From the NCBI RefSeq assembly GCF_015767275.1, contig NZ_JADWMY010000008.1, positions 124,001-188,000 on the forward strand: a DNA stretch of 64,000 bases. The letters run 5' to 3'. The notes beneath the pieces were generated by a model. The model saw only the letters and a list, made by a program, of their open reading frames with translations. It was not told where the DNA came from and did no database searches. This stretch comes from Herbaspirillum sp. AP02 (lineage in GTDB: Bacteria > Pseudomonadota > Gammaproteobacteria > Burkholderiales > Burkholderiaceae_D). This document shows positions 1-8,496 of this stretch, one piece after another (positions within the stretch are counted from its first letter, which is position 1; every line of letters starts with the position of its first letter). Position numbers and translations under genes: made by a program.

Positions 1-1
1 C

Positions 2-133
2 ACCGTCAAGGTAGACCGCCAGGCTATCGGTGAGCTGGCGGCCGATGCCTTGCTTCAGAAAATTGCGGGGAAGGAACCCAAGCAGCGCATCATCGACGTC
101 GGATTCGAGGTGGTGGTGCGAGGAACCACCTGA
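2..133 (+). CDS. LacI-family transcriptional regulator, C-terminal end (partial)
   Basis: The reading frame enters from the left edge and stops with TGA at 131-133, leaving 43 residues. The segment TVKVDRQAIGELAADALL followed by a short stretch ending in GFEVVVRGTT is typical of the last strand-helix-strand of the periplasmic-binding-protein-like effector domain of LacI/GalR repressors. The DNA-binding domain and most of the sensor domain lie outside the window, so neither the inducer nor the target can be inferred. Confidence 0.7.
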   Translation, partial: TVKVDRQAIGELAADALLQKIAGKEPKQRIIDVGFEVVVRGTT

Positions 134-217
134 CACCAGCCTTGTAGGGGCTTGTGATGGCTGAAGGCCCGTTTAGGAAGATCGCTGGCTGCAATCCCTT
201 GATTTGCCTTGCAGATG

Positions 218-246
218 AAAAAAGCCCCGGCGCGTGACCGGAGCTT
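218..246 (-). terminator. Rho-independent terminator of the small secreted-protein gene
   Basis: Read on the minus strand, a GC-rich stem (GCTCCGG paired with CCGGGGC, seven-base loop) is followed by six T residues. It lies about 70 bases after the stop codon of the minus-strand gene at 318-641. Confidence 0.75.
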
Positions 247-317
247 CTCCTGCGGTTTGATGCATTTTCACCCGAACACCCCGCAAGGTATCGCTGCTCT
301 GCACTGACGATAGAGGA

Positions 318-641
318 TCAGGCGCCGGGGGAAGTGCCCATCGGGCCATCCTTCAATTCGCGTGCATAGTTGTTGGGACGACCATTGGGGACTTCATAGC
401 CCTTGGGGTCCACATACTGTCCGTTCTGACCACTTTCCTGCAGGCCAGCGGGGGAGCTGGTTTGTTGGCCCTGGTAGTTGTAGTACTGCGGCGAAGAAGA
501 CGACGACGACGACGAGGCATCGTACTGCTGTTGTGGCCTGCCCTGCATGCCGCTGCCACCCTGGTCATAGGATTGGGCATAGGCACCGGTGGCGAAGGTA
601 GCGGCGGCCAGCACGGCGGCGGTGAGGAAGGTCTTGGTCAT
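318..641 (-). CDS. Small secreted Gln/Ser/Gly-rich protein, unknown function
   Basis: The protein has 107 residues. Residues 1-22 form a clear Sec signal peptide with a cleavage site after AYA. The mature part is low-complexity: Gln/Gly/Tyr-rich, with a run of eight serines at 43-50, and ends in a polar Pro/Asn/Gly-rich tail. A strong AAGGAG ribosome-binding site precedes the ATG, and a good terminator follows the stop, so this is very probably a real single-gene unit. The mature chain has no recognisable domain. Export to the periplasm or outside is the only role the sequence supports. Confidence 0.75.
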   Translation of the reverse strand: MTKTFLTAAVLAAATFATGAYAQSYDQGGSGMQGRPQQQYDASSSSSSSSPQYYNYQGQQTSSPAGLQESGQNGQYVDPKGYEVPNGRPNNYARELKDGPMGTSPGA

Positions 642-726
642 GGCTGTTCTCCTTTATCCTTGGTTGATCATTGCTTGCTGCCCGTGGGCAAGTGATGCGC
701 CAGGCGATGCCAGGTTGCGCGGGCAG

Positions 727-933
727 TCAGTCCGGAAGAATCGTTTTCCCGAGGCCGTTGGCGTTTGCGGAAAACTTGGCTTCATCATAGGAAGCCGCGG
801 CCGCGCCAACAGTCGGAAAGCCCAGCATGTTGTTGTCAGACGTTTCCCGCGTGTCCGACAGTCGGGCCGGGGCATGATGCGCATGCTTGTTGCCGGGCGC
901 AGCAGGCAGGAAATCTCGACGGTCAAAGCTCAT
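727..933 (-). CDS. Possible 68-residue protein of unknown function
   Basis: An open frame of 68 codons starts MSFDRRDFLPAAPG and ends GLGKTILPD. Its composition (balanced charges, Asp/Asn/Ala-rich, few Arg/Cys/Trp) looks more like a protein than the other frames of this intergenic stretch. Its ribosome-binding site is weak and no family is recognised. The rest of 642-1269 holds no other convincing gene; the upstream part must contain the promoter of the gene at 1270. Confidence 0.3.
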   Translation of the reverse strand: MSFDRRDFLPAAPGNKHAHHAPARLSDTRETSDNNMLGFPTVGAAAASYDEAKFSANANGLGKTILPD

Positions 934-1269
934 CGAGCGCAATCCTCGCAGGGCAGCGGGGTTCGGTGCCATGCCGCCGCACCGGCATGGATCGGAGGCA
1001 GCCCGAATGATTGTCAGCGAAGAGGCTGACACGATGGAGTCGATTCGTTACAAAACGTATCCGTGCCCAGATCTGGTGCGGTGCAGGATCTGATCTGCAA
1101 CAAGACGACGGCAGTCGACCGCGAGGGCTGTCGCAAAATAATCGCCGCACACACTTCCGTGATGAAAATCATGTCGGCGCGCCCCGCAATCGGGTTATGC
1201 TGACCCGATCACACCAGCCAATGACGCCGCTACGGAGGACGTCATGATGATGCAAGGAAGGGGGACAAC

Positions 1270-2085
1270 ATGGATAATTTCCTGCCAGCGGTGCTACTGG
1301 CGACTGTGGCCATGACCGTGGCATCCGTGCCGTCGGCGGTCCAGTCCGCCGAATGTACGAAGGTCGTCATCTCGGCCGATTCGGATTACGCACCTTTGCA
1401 TTGGTACGACGGCAAGCGCCTGACCGGCGCAAGCATCGAGATCGCCACCCGCGCGCTCAGTGCGCTGAACATTCCTTATGAGGTCCGCTATGTCGGACCC
1501 TTCCATCGCGTACTGAGGGAAGCCGAGAGTGGCGAAGTCTCCATGGTCACCTCACTCAAGAACACACCCGAACGTCAGCAATACCTGGCCTATGCCTCGG
1601 TGCCCCTGTTCCGCAACCCGATCGCCGTGTTCGTGGCACGCGGCAACCGCTTCCCCTTCGCCGGCTGGAAAGACCTGATCGGCAAGCGCGGCGCCATCAC
1701 GCTAGGCAATCAGTTCGGTGGCGGCTTCGACGAGTTCATGCGCGACAACCTCATCATCGAGACCGCGCAAAAGGTTTACATGAATTTCAGCAAGCTCGAC
1801 TCGGGCCGCATCGACTACCTCATTACCGGCTACTACAGCGGCATGATCTACCTGAACCAGACCGGCCAGGCCGGGAACTTCATGCCGCTACGACCCTTCG
1901 TCAGCGAGACCGACAACTACATCGCCATGAGCAAGGCCAGCCCCTGCGTGAAATACCTGCCACGTATCAATGCGCAACTGGAGTCGATGCAAAAGCGCGG
2001 CGAGTTGCGCGCCATCTTGCAGAGCTTCGAGACCGACCTGCGCATCGATCCCGCCAGCCAGGACGAGCCGGTGCGGCCGCGATAG
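1270..2085 (+). CDS. Family-3 extracellular solute-binding protein (periplasmic)
   Basis: The protein has 271 residues. A signal peptide covers about 1-27 (cleavage near VQSA/ECT), followed by the type-II periplasmic-binding fold of the SBP_bac_3 family: VVISADSDYAPLHWYDG at the start of lobe 1, then the TGASIEIATRAL helix and the VSMVTSLKNTPERQQY segment. A strong purine-rich ribosome-binding site precedes the ATG. No permease or ATPase gene is adjacent, so it may be an orphan binding protein. The chemoreceptor gene that follows at 2312 makes a role in sensing amino acids or similar ligands possible, but that is inference from proximity only. Confidence 0.8.
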   Translation: MDNFLPAVLLATVAMTVASVPSAVQSAECTKVVISADSDYAPLHWYDGKRLTGASIEIATRALSALNIPYEVRYVGPFHRVLREAESGEVSMVTSLKNTPERQQYLAYASVPLFRNPIAVFVARGNRFPFAGWKDLIGKRGAITLGNQFGGGFDEFMRDNLIIETAQKVYMNFSKLDSGRIDYLITGYYSGMIYLNQTGQAGNFMPLRPFVSETDNYIAMSKASPCVKYLPRINAQLESMQKRGELRAILQSFETDLRIDPASQDEPVRPR

Positions 2086-2311
2086 AGCCGTATCGGCTGC
2101 AGGTGGCATGAAAATCCGGTTTGACGCCGGAAAACGGCTTTGTTCCGCCCAAGGCCGCCGTCGTTGCAGGGTTACATTGACACCAGCGTAGTCGCTGCCA
2201 CCCCAGGCAGGATGCGACGACGTCCGCATTCACATCAATGCTCATACGCAGACCTCGTCACAGAACGGGGCAGTGCGAGCTTGCCATTTATCCAAGAGAC
2301 GGAGAGGCCCC

Positions 2312-3835
2312 TTGAAGCTGCGTACCAAAATCATCTGGCTGTGTGCCACCACCCTGATTGGCATCCTGGTGATCGCTGCGGTCTCGCTGACCACGCTCAG
2401 GCGCACCATGATGGAAGAACGCGAGGCGCAACTGTCCTTGCTGGTGATCCTGGCCAAGGCCGCTGCCGAAAAGGCGCAGGCCCAGGAACAGGCCGGCAAG
2501 CTCACCCGCGAGCAGGCCCAGGCCCAGGCCAAGATGGTCATCGGCAGTTTTGCCAAGGAGCAGAACTACTACTTCGTGCGTGGCTACAGTGACGACTTCA
2601 ACTACGTGCATCCCAATCCCAAGCGCGTGGGCATCCAGGACAAGACCGCCAAGGAAGATGGCGACCGTTACCGTGCCGCCCTGCAAGGCAAGGAAATCGG
2701 CCTGCTCATCGCCGAAGGCACGCGTCCCAATACCACGGAGAAGGTGCAGAAGCTGTATGCGGTGACCCGCTTCGCCCCGTGGGACTGGACCATCGGCTTT
2801 GGTGCCTACATCGACGACATCAACCAGGCCTTCTATCGCAATGCCCTGGTCCTGCTGTTGCTGGGAGCGGTACTCATGGGCGCCATTGCCACCATGGCCG
2901 CCTTCATCTTGCGCTCCATCCTGCGCCAGTTGGGTGGCGAGCCAGCACGGGCGGTGGCGATCGTGGAACAGATCGCGCAGGGTGACCTGTCCACCGCGGT
3001 GGCGCTGAAGGGCAACGACCGGCACAGCCTGCTGCATTCCATCGAAACCATGCGGCGCAGCCTCTCGGGTATCGTCCACGGCGTGCGCCAGGGGACCGAC
3101 ACCATCACCACTGCCTCCGGCGAAATCGCCGCCGGCAACCTCGATCTGTCGTCGCGCACCGAGCAACAGGCCAGTGCGCTGGAAGAGACAGCCTCTTCCA
3201 TGGAGGAACTCACCTCCATCGTGCGCCAGAACGCCGACAATGCCAGCCAGGCCAATCAGCTGGCGATCACCGCCTCTGGTGTCGCGGCCGATGGCGGCAA
3301 GGTGATCGAGCAGGTGGTCGGCACCATGGCCGACATCAACAGCGCCTCCACCAAGATCGCCGACATCATCGGCGTGATCGACGGCATCGCCTTCCAGACC
3401 AACATCCTGGCCCTGAACGCCGCGGTGGAAGCGGCGCGGGCTGGCGAGCAGGGGCGCGGGTTTGCGGTGGTGGCCTCGGAAGTGCGCAACCTGGCCCAGC
3501 GCAGCGCCCAGGCCGCCAAGGAAATCAAGGGCCTGATCGAGGATTCGGTCGGCAAGGTGGACAACGGTTCGCATCTGGTCGAACAGGCCGGTCGCACCAT
3601 GCAGGAAATCGTCACCAGCGTGCGCCATGTGGCCGACGTGGTGGCCGAGATCAGTGCCGCCAGTCGCGAGCAGAGTGCCGGCATCGAGGAAGTCAATCGC
3701 GCCATCACGCAGATGGACCAGGTGACCCAGCAGAATGCCGCGCTGGTGGAGGAGGCCGCAGCAGCGGCGGCCTCCATGCAGGACCAGGCGGCCCAACTGG
3801 CGCAACTGGTGACGGTGTTCCGTCTGTCGGCCTGA
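2312..3835 (+). CDS. Methyl-accepting chemotaxis protein with Cache-type sensor domain
   Basis: The protein has about 507 residues. It has a transmembrane segment near the N-terminus ([18 protein letters not shown]), a periplasmic domain of the single-Cache type ([19 protein letters not shown] and the [17 protein letters not shown] strand), a second transmembrane segment, a HAMP region and a full cytoplasmic signalling domain with the tip [20 protein letters not shown]. It should bind a small ligand in the periplasm and control CheA. I chose a TTG start at 2312 because GGAGA precedes it and the usual KLRTKI N-terminus follows; a GTG in frame at 2273 is the alternative. There is no C-terminal CheR-docking pentapeptide. 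Confidence 0.9.
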   Translation: MKLRTKIIWLCATTLIGILVIAAVSLTTLRRTMMEEREAQLSLLVILAKAAAEKAQAQEQAGKLTREQAQAQAKMVIGSFAKEQNYYFVRGYSDDFNYVHPNPKRVGIQDKTAKEDGDRYRAALQGKEIGLLIAEGTRPNTTEKVQKLYAVTRFAPWDWTIGFGAYIDDINQAFYRNALVLLLLGAVLMGAIATMAAFILRSILRQLGGEPARAVAIVEQIAQGDLSTAVALKGNDRHSLLHSIETMRRSLSGIVHGVRQGTDTITTASGEIAAGNLDLSSRTEQQASALEETASSMEELTSIVRQNADNASQANQLAITASGVAADGGKVIEQVVGTMADINSASTKIADIIGVIDGIAFQTNILALNAAVEAARAGEQGRGFAVVASEVRNLAQRSAQAAKEIKGLIEDSVGKVDNGSHLVEQAGRTMQEIVTSVRHVADVVAEISAASREQSAGIEEVNRAITQMDQVTQQNAALVEEAAAAAASMQDQAAQLAQLVTVFRLSA

Positions 3836-3839
3836 TTCT

Positions 3840-4220
3840 GTGCGTTCCCGTCCTCTCATCCCTGGCGTTCCCGGCGCACCGGCCTATCGCCAGCTCTCGC
3901 CCGAGCAGGTGCAACAGGTGCTGGACTATATCGATGCCCATCTGCAGCGCAATATCACCGTCTCCACCCTGGCGGCGATGTGCCATCTTTCGTCCAGCTG
4001 CTTCAGCCGGGTCTTCAAGGCCAGTACCGGCTACACGCTGTGCCAGTGGATGATGCGCCAGCGACTGCAGCGCGCGCAGCGGCTGCTGGCGGAGCCGGGA
4101 CGCACGGTGGTGGATGTGGCTATCGCCGTGGGTTTTCATGACCAGAGTCATTTCCTGCGGCAGTTCAAGCGCATCACGGGAATGACGGTGCAGGAATGGC
4201 GCCAGCGTCCAGTGGCCTGA
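3840..4220 (+). CDS. Small AraC-family transcriptional regulator (HTH domain only)
   Basis: The protein has 126 residues and is almost entirely the double helix-turn-helix AraC/XylS DNA-binding domain: YIDAHLQRNITVSTLAAMCHLS, then FSRVFKASTGYTL, and the second motif VVDVAIAVGFHDQSHFLRQF. There is no separate effector domain, unlike the usual 280-320 residue members. The GTG start lies four bases after the stop of the chemoreceptor gene, so the two are probably co-transcribed and the regulator may act on that unit. A hairpin terminator follows at 4317-4343. Confidence 0.8.
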   Translation: MRSRPLIPGVPGAPAYRQLSPEQVQQVLDYIDAHLQRNITVSTLAAMCHLSSSCFSRVFKASTGYTLCQWMMRQRLQRAQRLLAEPGRTVVDVAIAVGFHDQSHFLRQFKRITGMTVQEWRQRPVA

Positions 4221-4316
4221 CGCCGCCTGTTTTTCAGATCGACAGATCAGCGGGATCGATGAGGGGCTATCGATTGATCTGCAGCAGAGATTAATCTTCC
4301 GCGCGGCGTCGCCAGC

Positions 4317-4343
4317 AAAAAGGCCCGCAGTGGCGCGGGCCTT
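4317..4343. terminator. Bidirectional hairpin terminator
   Basis: A seven-base GC stem (GGCCCGC paired with GCGGGCC, six-base loop) is flanked by an A run on the left and TTT on the right. It sits between the convergent genes ending at 4220 (plus) and 4398 (minus) and can serve both. Confidence 0.7.
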
Positions 4344-4397
4344 TGTGTTGTTGAGCGTAAATGGCTGCGATCAGCAATCTCAGCAAGATCGGCAATG

Positions 4398-4646
4398 TCA
4401 GCGATAGAACGGTTCGACCCGCCCCTTGAGCTTGGACATCATCGGATTACCCTTGCGATCCAGTGCACGACCGGCCGGGATCTTGACCCAGCCTTCGCTG
4501 ATGCAATACTCGCTGACGTTGTTCAATTCCTTGTCGTTGAGCTTGATGCCGATATCGTGCTCGAAAATGGCAGCATCGTAATGCGGGCTGCGGGGATCGA
4601 CGCTGAGGCGGTCGGGGAAGGCGGGGCGTTGTGCGGTATCGTTCAT
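4398..4646 (-). CDS. DUF3297 family protein
   Basis: The protein has 82 residues from the ATG at 4646 (MNDTAQRPAFPDRLS). The features LSVDPRSPHYDAAIFEHDIGI, EYCISEGWVKIPAGRALDRKGNP and the final KLKGRVEPFY are the conserved pattern of the DUF3297 family, small soluble proteins common in proteobacteria with no established function. An in-frame ATG 12 codons upstream would add a hydrophobic stretch that family members lack, so I prefer the shorter start. It is a single gene, convergent with the AraC regulator gene. Confidence 0.8.
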   Translation of the reverse strand: MNDTAQRPAFPDRLSVDPRSPHYDAAIFEHDIGIKLNDKELNNVSEYCISEGWVKIPAGRALDRKGNPMMSKLKGRVEPFYR

Positions 4647-4897
4647 GGGCGCGATTATCGGATATAAAAACGGGCAAGACAATTATTTCATATCGGCAAA
4701 TGTCAAAGTGGCAAAAGGGTAAAAAGCAAGGGGTAGGTGGCATGACGAGACTGCCCACCGACCTGACCCGATTCCCGGATCAGCCTTCCCGCTGACGGAA
4801 CCCGCCGTTCCTGCGCCACATCGTCCTACCCCTGGCGGGGCGTTCTCCGACACCAAAGCTGGCCCATCGCCGATAGCGCCATCATGGCGGGCGCCGC

Positions 4898-6304
4898 ATG
4901 CTGGAGGCCTCTGATCTAGCGCGAGGACGTATGCGATCTACCGTAGAGGAAATGCAGGCTGCCGAATCGGCTGCCCTGGCCTACCGGCCACTTCCCGATG
5001 AGCTGCTGCCAAGCCGGCTGCATGGCAAGCTGCTGGCGCCCGCTCCCGATGCGGATGCGCTGGCCTTGGCGCGCGCGTATCTGGAACAACAGCTGCAGGA
5101 GACGCAAGCCCTGGCATGCGATCTGCCCGAGGATGCCCACGCCCTGGCCGGCTGGATGGAGCAACGCGCCGCCGCGGTCGGCCAGGCATACGCGACCTAC
5201 CTTCAGGAGCGCCAGGCGGGGGCACCACGCCGCTTCTTCACTGGCAAGGCGCATGCGCTCAATTTCCTGCGTCGCGTCGCCCCGACCAAGCTGGTCGACG
5301 GCGCCTGGCTCTACAGTGCGCTGGCACGCTGGCGCGACCCGCTGTTCCGTCCCCTGATCCTGACTTATCTGGAAGAGCTTGGGGATGGTGATCCCGCCAT
5401 GAATCACGTCAGCCTGTATCGCAGCCTGCTGGCTTCGCATGGCGGTGAACCCGCCCTGCCATTGAGCGAGCCGCATTACGTGCAAGGTGCAATCCAGCTG
5501 GCCCTGGCCTATCACGGCGGACAATACGAAGCGGAGATGTTCGGCTTCAATCTGGGCTACGAACAGTTGCCGTTGCATTTGCTGATTACCGCCTACGAGC
5601 TCAATGAGCTGGGTATCGATCCCTACTATTTCACCCTGCATGTCACCATCGACAACGCCGCCAGCGGGCATGCGCGCAAGGCCGCGGATGCCGTGGCACT
5701 TGCAGCGGCGCACGCTGACGATCCGAAGCAGTTCATGCGTGGCGTGCGGCGCGGTTATCTGCTCAACGATCTGGGGTTGAGCACGATGGATGTGATCAAT
5801 ACTTTTGACCTGGACCAGGAGGTTGTACGCCTGATGCAGGAAAAGGCGCAGTTCGGTCGCATGATGCATTCCGACTATTGCCGCATCGGTGGCAAGACTG
5901 TCAACCAGTGGCTGGAGCAGCCGGATGGCATGGTGCGTTTTCTGCAGGAGCTGGTCCGTGCGAAATGGATAATGCGCGCTGCACCGGTGTCGGAGAGTCG
6001 TTTCTGGCGCCTCATCGATGCGCCGGGAGGGCAGATGTTCGGCGTATTCGATGACTACGAAAAGCAGCTCATCCGCGAATGGATAGAAGCGGAGTGGAGC
6101 GAGGGCAAGCGTCAGCCCAGTTATCGGGCGCTGGCCCGTGCACGCGAGCGGCCGGCGCACACGCCACCAACGGCACCGGTGGGTGCTGCGCACGAACTGG
6201 ATGGCTTGCGGGAAGAGCTGTCCCCGGGGCGTCATCACTTCGTGCCGGGCCTGCAGGCGACCCGACGCTTCAGTGCGCTGTACAGGCTGTCCTGTGTGGC
6301 GTAA
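4898..6304 (+). CDS. Iron-containing redox enzyme family protein (haem-oxygenase-like diiron fold)
   Basis: The protein has 468 residues. The central helical part carries the metal-ligand pattern of haem-oxygenase-like diiron proteins: LEELGDGDPAMNH at about 158-170 (Glu and His ligands), then a helix with ELNELGIDPYYFTLH (His248) followed by Asp252 and His258 (HVTIDNAASGH). Known relatives of this fold oxidise small substrates (UndA, SznF, BesC, CADD) using two iron ions and O2. The substrate here cannot be read from the sequence. It appears to stand alone. An alternative ATG at 4931 is preceded by GAGGA. The last 70 residues are Arg/Pro-rich and outside the conserved fold. Confidence 0.7.
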   Translation: MLEASDLARGRMRSTVEEMQAAESAALAYRPLPDELLPSRLHGKLLAPAPDADALALARAYLEQQLQETQALACDLPEDAHALAGWMEQRAAAVGQAYATYLQERQAGAPRRFFTGKAHALNFLRRVAPTKLVDGAWLYSALARWRDPLFRPLILTYLEELGDGDPAMNHVSLYRSLLASHGGEPALPLSEPHYVQGAIQLALAYHGGQYEAEMFGFNLGYEQLPLHLLITAYELNELGIDPYYFTLHVTIDNAASGHARKAADAVALAAAHADDPKQFMRGVRRGYLLNDLGLSTMDVINTFDLDQEVVRLMQEKAQFGRMMHSDYCRIGGKTVNQWLEQPDGMVRFLQELVRAKWIMRAAPVSESRFWRLIDAPGGQMFGVFDDYEKQLIREWIEAEWSEGKRQPSYRALARARERPAHTPPTAPVGAAHELDGLREELSPGRHHFVPGLQATRRFSALYRLSCVA

Positions 6305-6575
6305 TTCGGCCACTCGGACCTTGCTCGCGCAGAAGAGCCGCTGTGGCCTTGTCGGACGATCCCATTCCCGCTTCATCAGGACTGGGTGGTGGGAGAAATA
6401 CGGAGACAGGCTGGCCGCTCAGCTATAATGTCCGACCTTGTTCCGCCTGAATCAGTGTGCCAGCGTCCCGGATGCAGCATCGACCAGGGTGGAACATGCC
6501 TGATCGCCGCGTCGCAAGTCGCGGCCTATCCGTACCCATCAATGGATCGGCCATGCGCCGGTCGTAGGAGAATCC

Positions 6576-6698
6576 ATGAACATTCGTTCCCGAAAACGCC
6601 TGATCTATCGTCGCCACCGCATCGGCATGCTCATTGCCGCCATCGAATCACTGGTGGCGCTGGAGGAGTCGATGCTGGAAGCCAAGAAGGCAGCCTGA
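6576..6698 (+). CDS. Very small basic protein (40 residues), unknown function
   Basis: A 40-codon frame starts MNIRSRKRLIYRRHR, continues with an amphipathic helix (IGMLIAAIESLVALEESML) and ends EAKKAA. A well-placed TAGGAG ribosome-binding site lies a few bases before the ATG, and a strong Rho-independent terminator begins about 70 bases after the stop. A TATAAT lies at 6424-6429, about 150 bases upstream, suggesting a long leader. The strongly basic N-terminus followed by a helix would suit a nucleic-acid or membrane-surface binding peptide, but no family is recognised. Confidence 0.55.
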   Translation: MNIRSRKRLIYRRHRIGMLIAAIESLVALEESMLEAKKAA

Positions 6699-6770
6699 GC
6701 ACGACCTGAAGCAGGCAAGTACGGCAAGTACGGCAGGCGGGCGTTGAGCCTGGCCTGCGCCCCAGGAAGA

Positions 6771-6796
6771 ACCGGCCCTCGAGGCCGGTTTTTTCT
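6771..6796 (+). terminator. Rho-independent terminator
   Basis: A perfect stem (ACCGGCC paired with GGCCGGT around a four-base loop) is followed by TTTTTT. It closes the transcription unit of the 40-residue gene. Confidence 0.85.
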
Positions 6797-7006
6797 TGTC
6801 TGACGGGATCAACCTGCTGCCCGACCGTCCATGCCACTTCATGTCAATTGAAACAATCACGTGTACTTGTGACATCGATGCGTAACCGTGCCGCTTCAAG
6901 ATACAGCCATACCGAAACGCAAATGCAAGCCCAGATGCGCAGCGGTAGGACGGGGAAAAGCCCCACTTCGACACATCGATACATTGACACTGACATGGAG
7001 AACATC

Positions 7007-7165
7007 ATGCGCATCTTCAGCACCCTCTTCACCGGCCTGATCCTGACCCTGGTTGCCACCGCCGCCCGCGCCGACAGCATCTTCACCGGCGCCATGGACT
7101 ACGAGTCGCCGCTGCCCATGATCCTGCACGTCGGCGGACGCCTGATCGGCCGGCTCTTCAGCTGA
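7007..7165 (+). CDS. Small exported protein (52 residues), unknown function
   Basis: The start at 7007 is chosen because GGAG lies six bases upstream. The first 22 residues (MRIFSTLFTGLILTLVATAARA) are a textbook Sec signal peptide with an ARA/D cleavage site. The mature peptide is only about 30 residues (DSIFTGAMDYESPLPMILHV and a short basic tail). It ends about 100 bases before the SRAP gene. No family is recognised. Confidence 0.55.
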   Translation: MRIFSTLFTGLILTLVATAARADSIFTGAMDYESPLPMILHVGGRLIGRLFS

Positions 7166-7266
7166 TGCAATGGGTGGCGCCGTGGCCGGCCGCGTGCCGG
7201 TCCATGCCCCTGGACCTCGCCTGCTATGGCACAATCAGCCGCCTTCAGCGTGAGGAACCGCCACCA

Positions 7267-7935
7267 ATGTGCGTCAACTACAAGCCCACTCCCAAATCCG
7301 AGATCACCGCCCTGACCGGGGCCGATACCAGCGCCACCCCGGACTGGCCCGAGGAAACCTGGCAGGATTATGCCGCGCCCGTGGTGCGTGCCGGCCTGGA
7401 GGGGGAGCCCGAGCTCATCGTCGGTACCTACGGCATGATGCCCCGGCGCAAGCTGCAGCCGGGTTTGCAGATATCGACCATGAATGCCCGTGCCGAAACC
7501 ATCGGCGAGAAGCGTAGCTATGCCGGCCCCTGGCGCCAGAGTCATACCTGCCTGTTGCCGATGCAGTGCTTCTATGAACCAAACTATGAATCCGGCCGCG
7601 CCCAGCGCTGGGCCATTGGCATGGCCGACGACCAACCGTTCTGCGTGGCAGGCCTCTGGCGCGCCTGGGAAGAGGCCGAGGGCGGCTATGCTTTTTCGTT
7701 TACGCAGATCACCATCAACGCTGACCAGCATCCGTTGATGCAGCGTTTTCACAAGCCCGGAGAGGAAAAGCGCAATCTGGTCATCATCCCGCGCGCGCAC
7801 TATCAGCAATGGCTCAATGCCGGCACGCCCGAGCACGCAGCGGCGATGCTGCTGAACTACCCGGCGACGCAGATGAAGGCATGGCCCGCGCCCAAGGCGC
7901 AGGCGGGCGGGCAGCAGAGCGGCTTCCTGTTCTGA
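7267..7935 (+). CDS. SOS response-associated peptidase family protein (SRAP; YedK/HMCES-like)
   Basis: The protein has 222 residues from the ATG at 7267, preceded by GAGG. Removal of the first Met exposes the catalytic Cys2 (MCVNYKP). The other active-site positions of the family are visible: Asn73 in STMNARAET, Glu104 in CFYEPNYE, and His162 in LMQRFHKP. SRAP proteins form a covalent thiazolidine crosslink with abasic sites in single-stranded DNA and protect them during replication. The usual HxRMP motif after the active-site strand is replaced by RFHKPGEE, as in a divergent subgroup. No SOS box was identified upstream. Confidence 0.88.
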   Translation: MCVNYKPTPKSEITALTGADTSATPDWPEETWQDYAAPVVRAGLEGEPELIVGTYGMMPRRKLQPGLQISTMNARAETIGEKRSYAGPWRQSHTCLLPMQCFYEPNYESGRAQRWAIGMADDQPFCVAGLWRAWEEAEGGYAFSFTQITINADQHPLMQRFHKPGEEKRNLVIIPRAHYQQWLNAGTPEHAAAMLLNYPATQMKAWPAPKAQAGGQQSGFLF

Positions 7936-7967
7936 GGGATCCGCACTGCTGCCATGCCAGGGAATTA

Positions 7968-8406
7968 TCAGCGATAACGCCAGCCCCAGCTTGCCGGACA
8001 GGCCCGCGCCCAGCACCAGACCATCGCGCTTCTGTTGCAGGCCGGCGACCTGGAAGTTGACGCCCGGCGCCCCCTGGAAGGAGGCGTTGAGGCTACCGCC
8101 GGCATCCAGCCATTGATGGCTCCAGAAGGCGCGCAGCTCGCTCTGCAGCTTGCCATCCTGGCGCACACGCAGGGCCTAGAGATCGCTGCTGCCATTGCCA
8201 TAGCCGATCGAGAGACGATCGCTGGCGGTGAAGTTGGCATTGTCGACCGTGAGCGTATCGCGCGCGCCGCTGACGTCACCCGGATGCATTTTTTGCCGGT
8301 CGCAATGATTTTTTGTGACATTGCGCTTGGGGCCGGCGTGATCGTTCCCGCTGACCGGTATGTCGGTTTCATTCGGCGGGATTTTGGTGTGGCGATGCGC
8401 AGCCAT
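7968..8406 (-). pseudogene. Autotransporter remnant (passenger end plus part of beta-barrel)
   Basis: On the minus strand one frame reads a passenger-like repeat (DTLTVDNANFTASDRLSIGY, then GNGSSD), meets a TAG at 8176-8178, and continues in the same frame as an autotransporter barrel segment (SELRAFWSHQWLDAGGSLNA, GAPGVNFQVAG, VLGAGLSGKLGLALSL). The final membrane strands and terminal aromatic residue are missing, and there is no signal peptide or full passenger. This is therefore a short decayed end of a type V secretion gene, left between the SRAP and old yellow enzyme genes. Confidence 0.65.
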
Positions 8407-8496
8407 ACAGCAGGCTTGTGCAGTGGAGGAGGGGCGGGCGCAGCAGGAGGTGGCACCACCGTCACGGGCGACGGCGGTGCCAGCCAGATCGTCGAT

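Noticed and set aside
2288..3859. A 523-codon open frame on the minus strand opposite the first chemoreceptor
   Set aside because: It is the antisense shadow of a high-GC gene; its composition (His/Gly/Asp-rich) is that of a mirrored coiled coil, while the plus strand encodes a complete chemoreceptor.
6707..6740. Short tandem GGCAAGTACGGCAAGTACGG-type repeat
   Set aside because: Only two to three units of nine bases just after a stop codon; no sign of a minisatellite or a CRISPR-like array.
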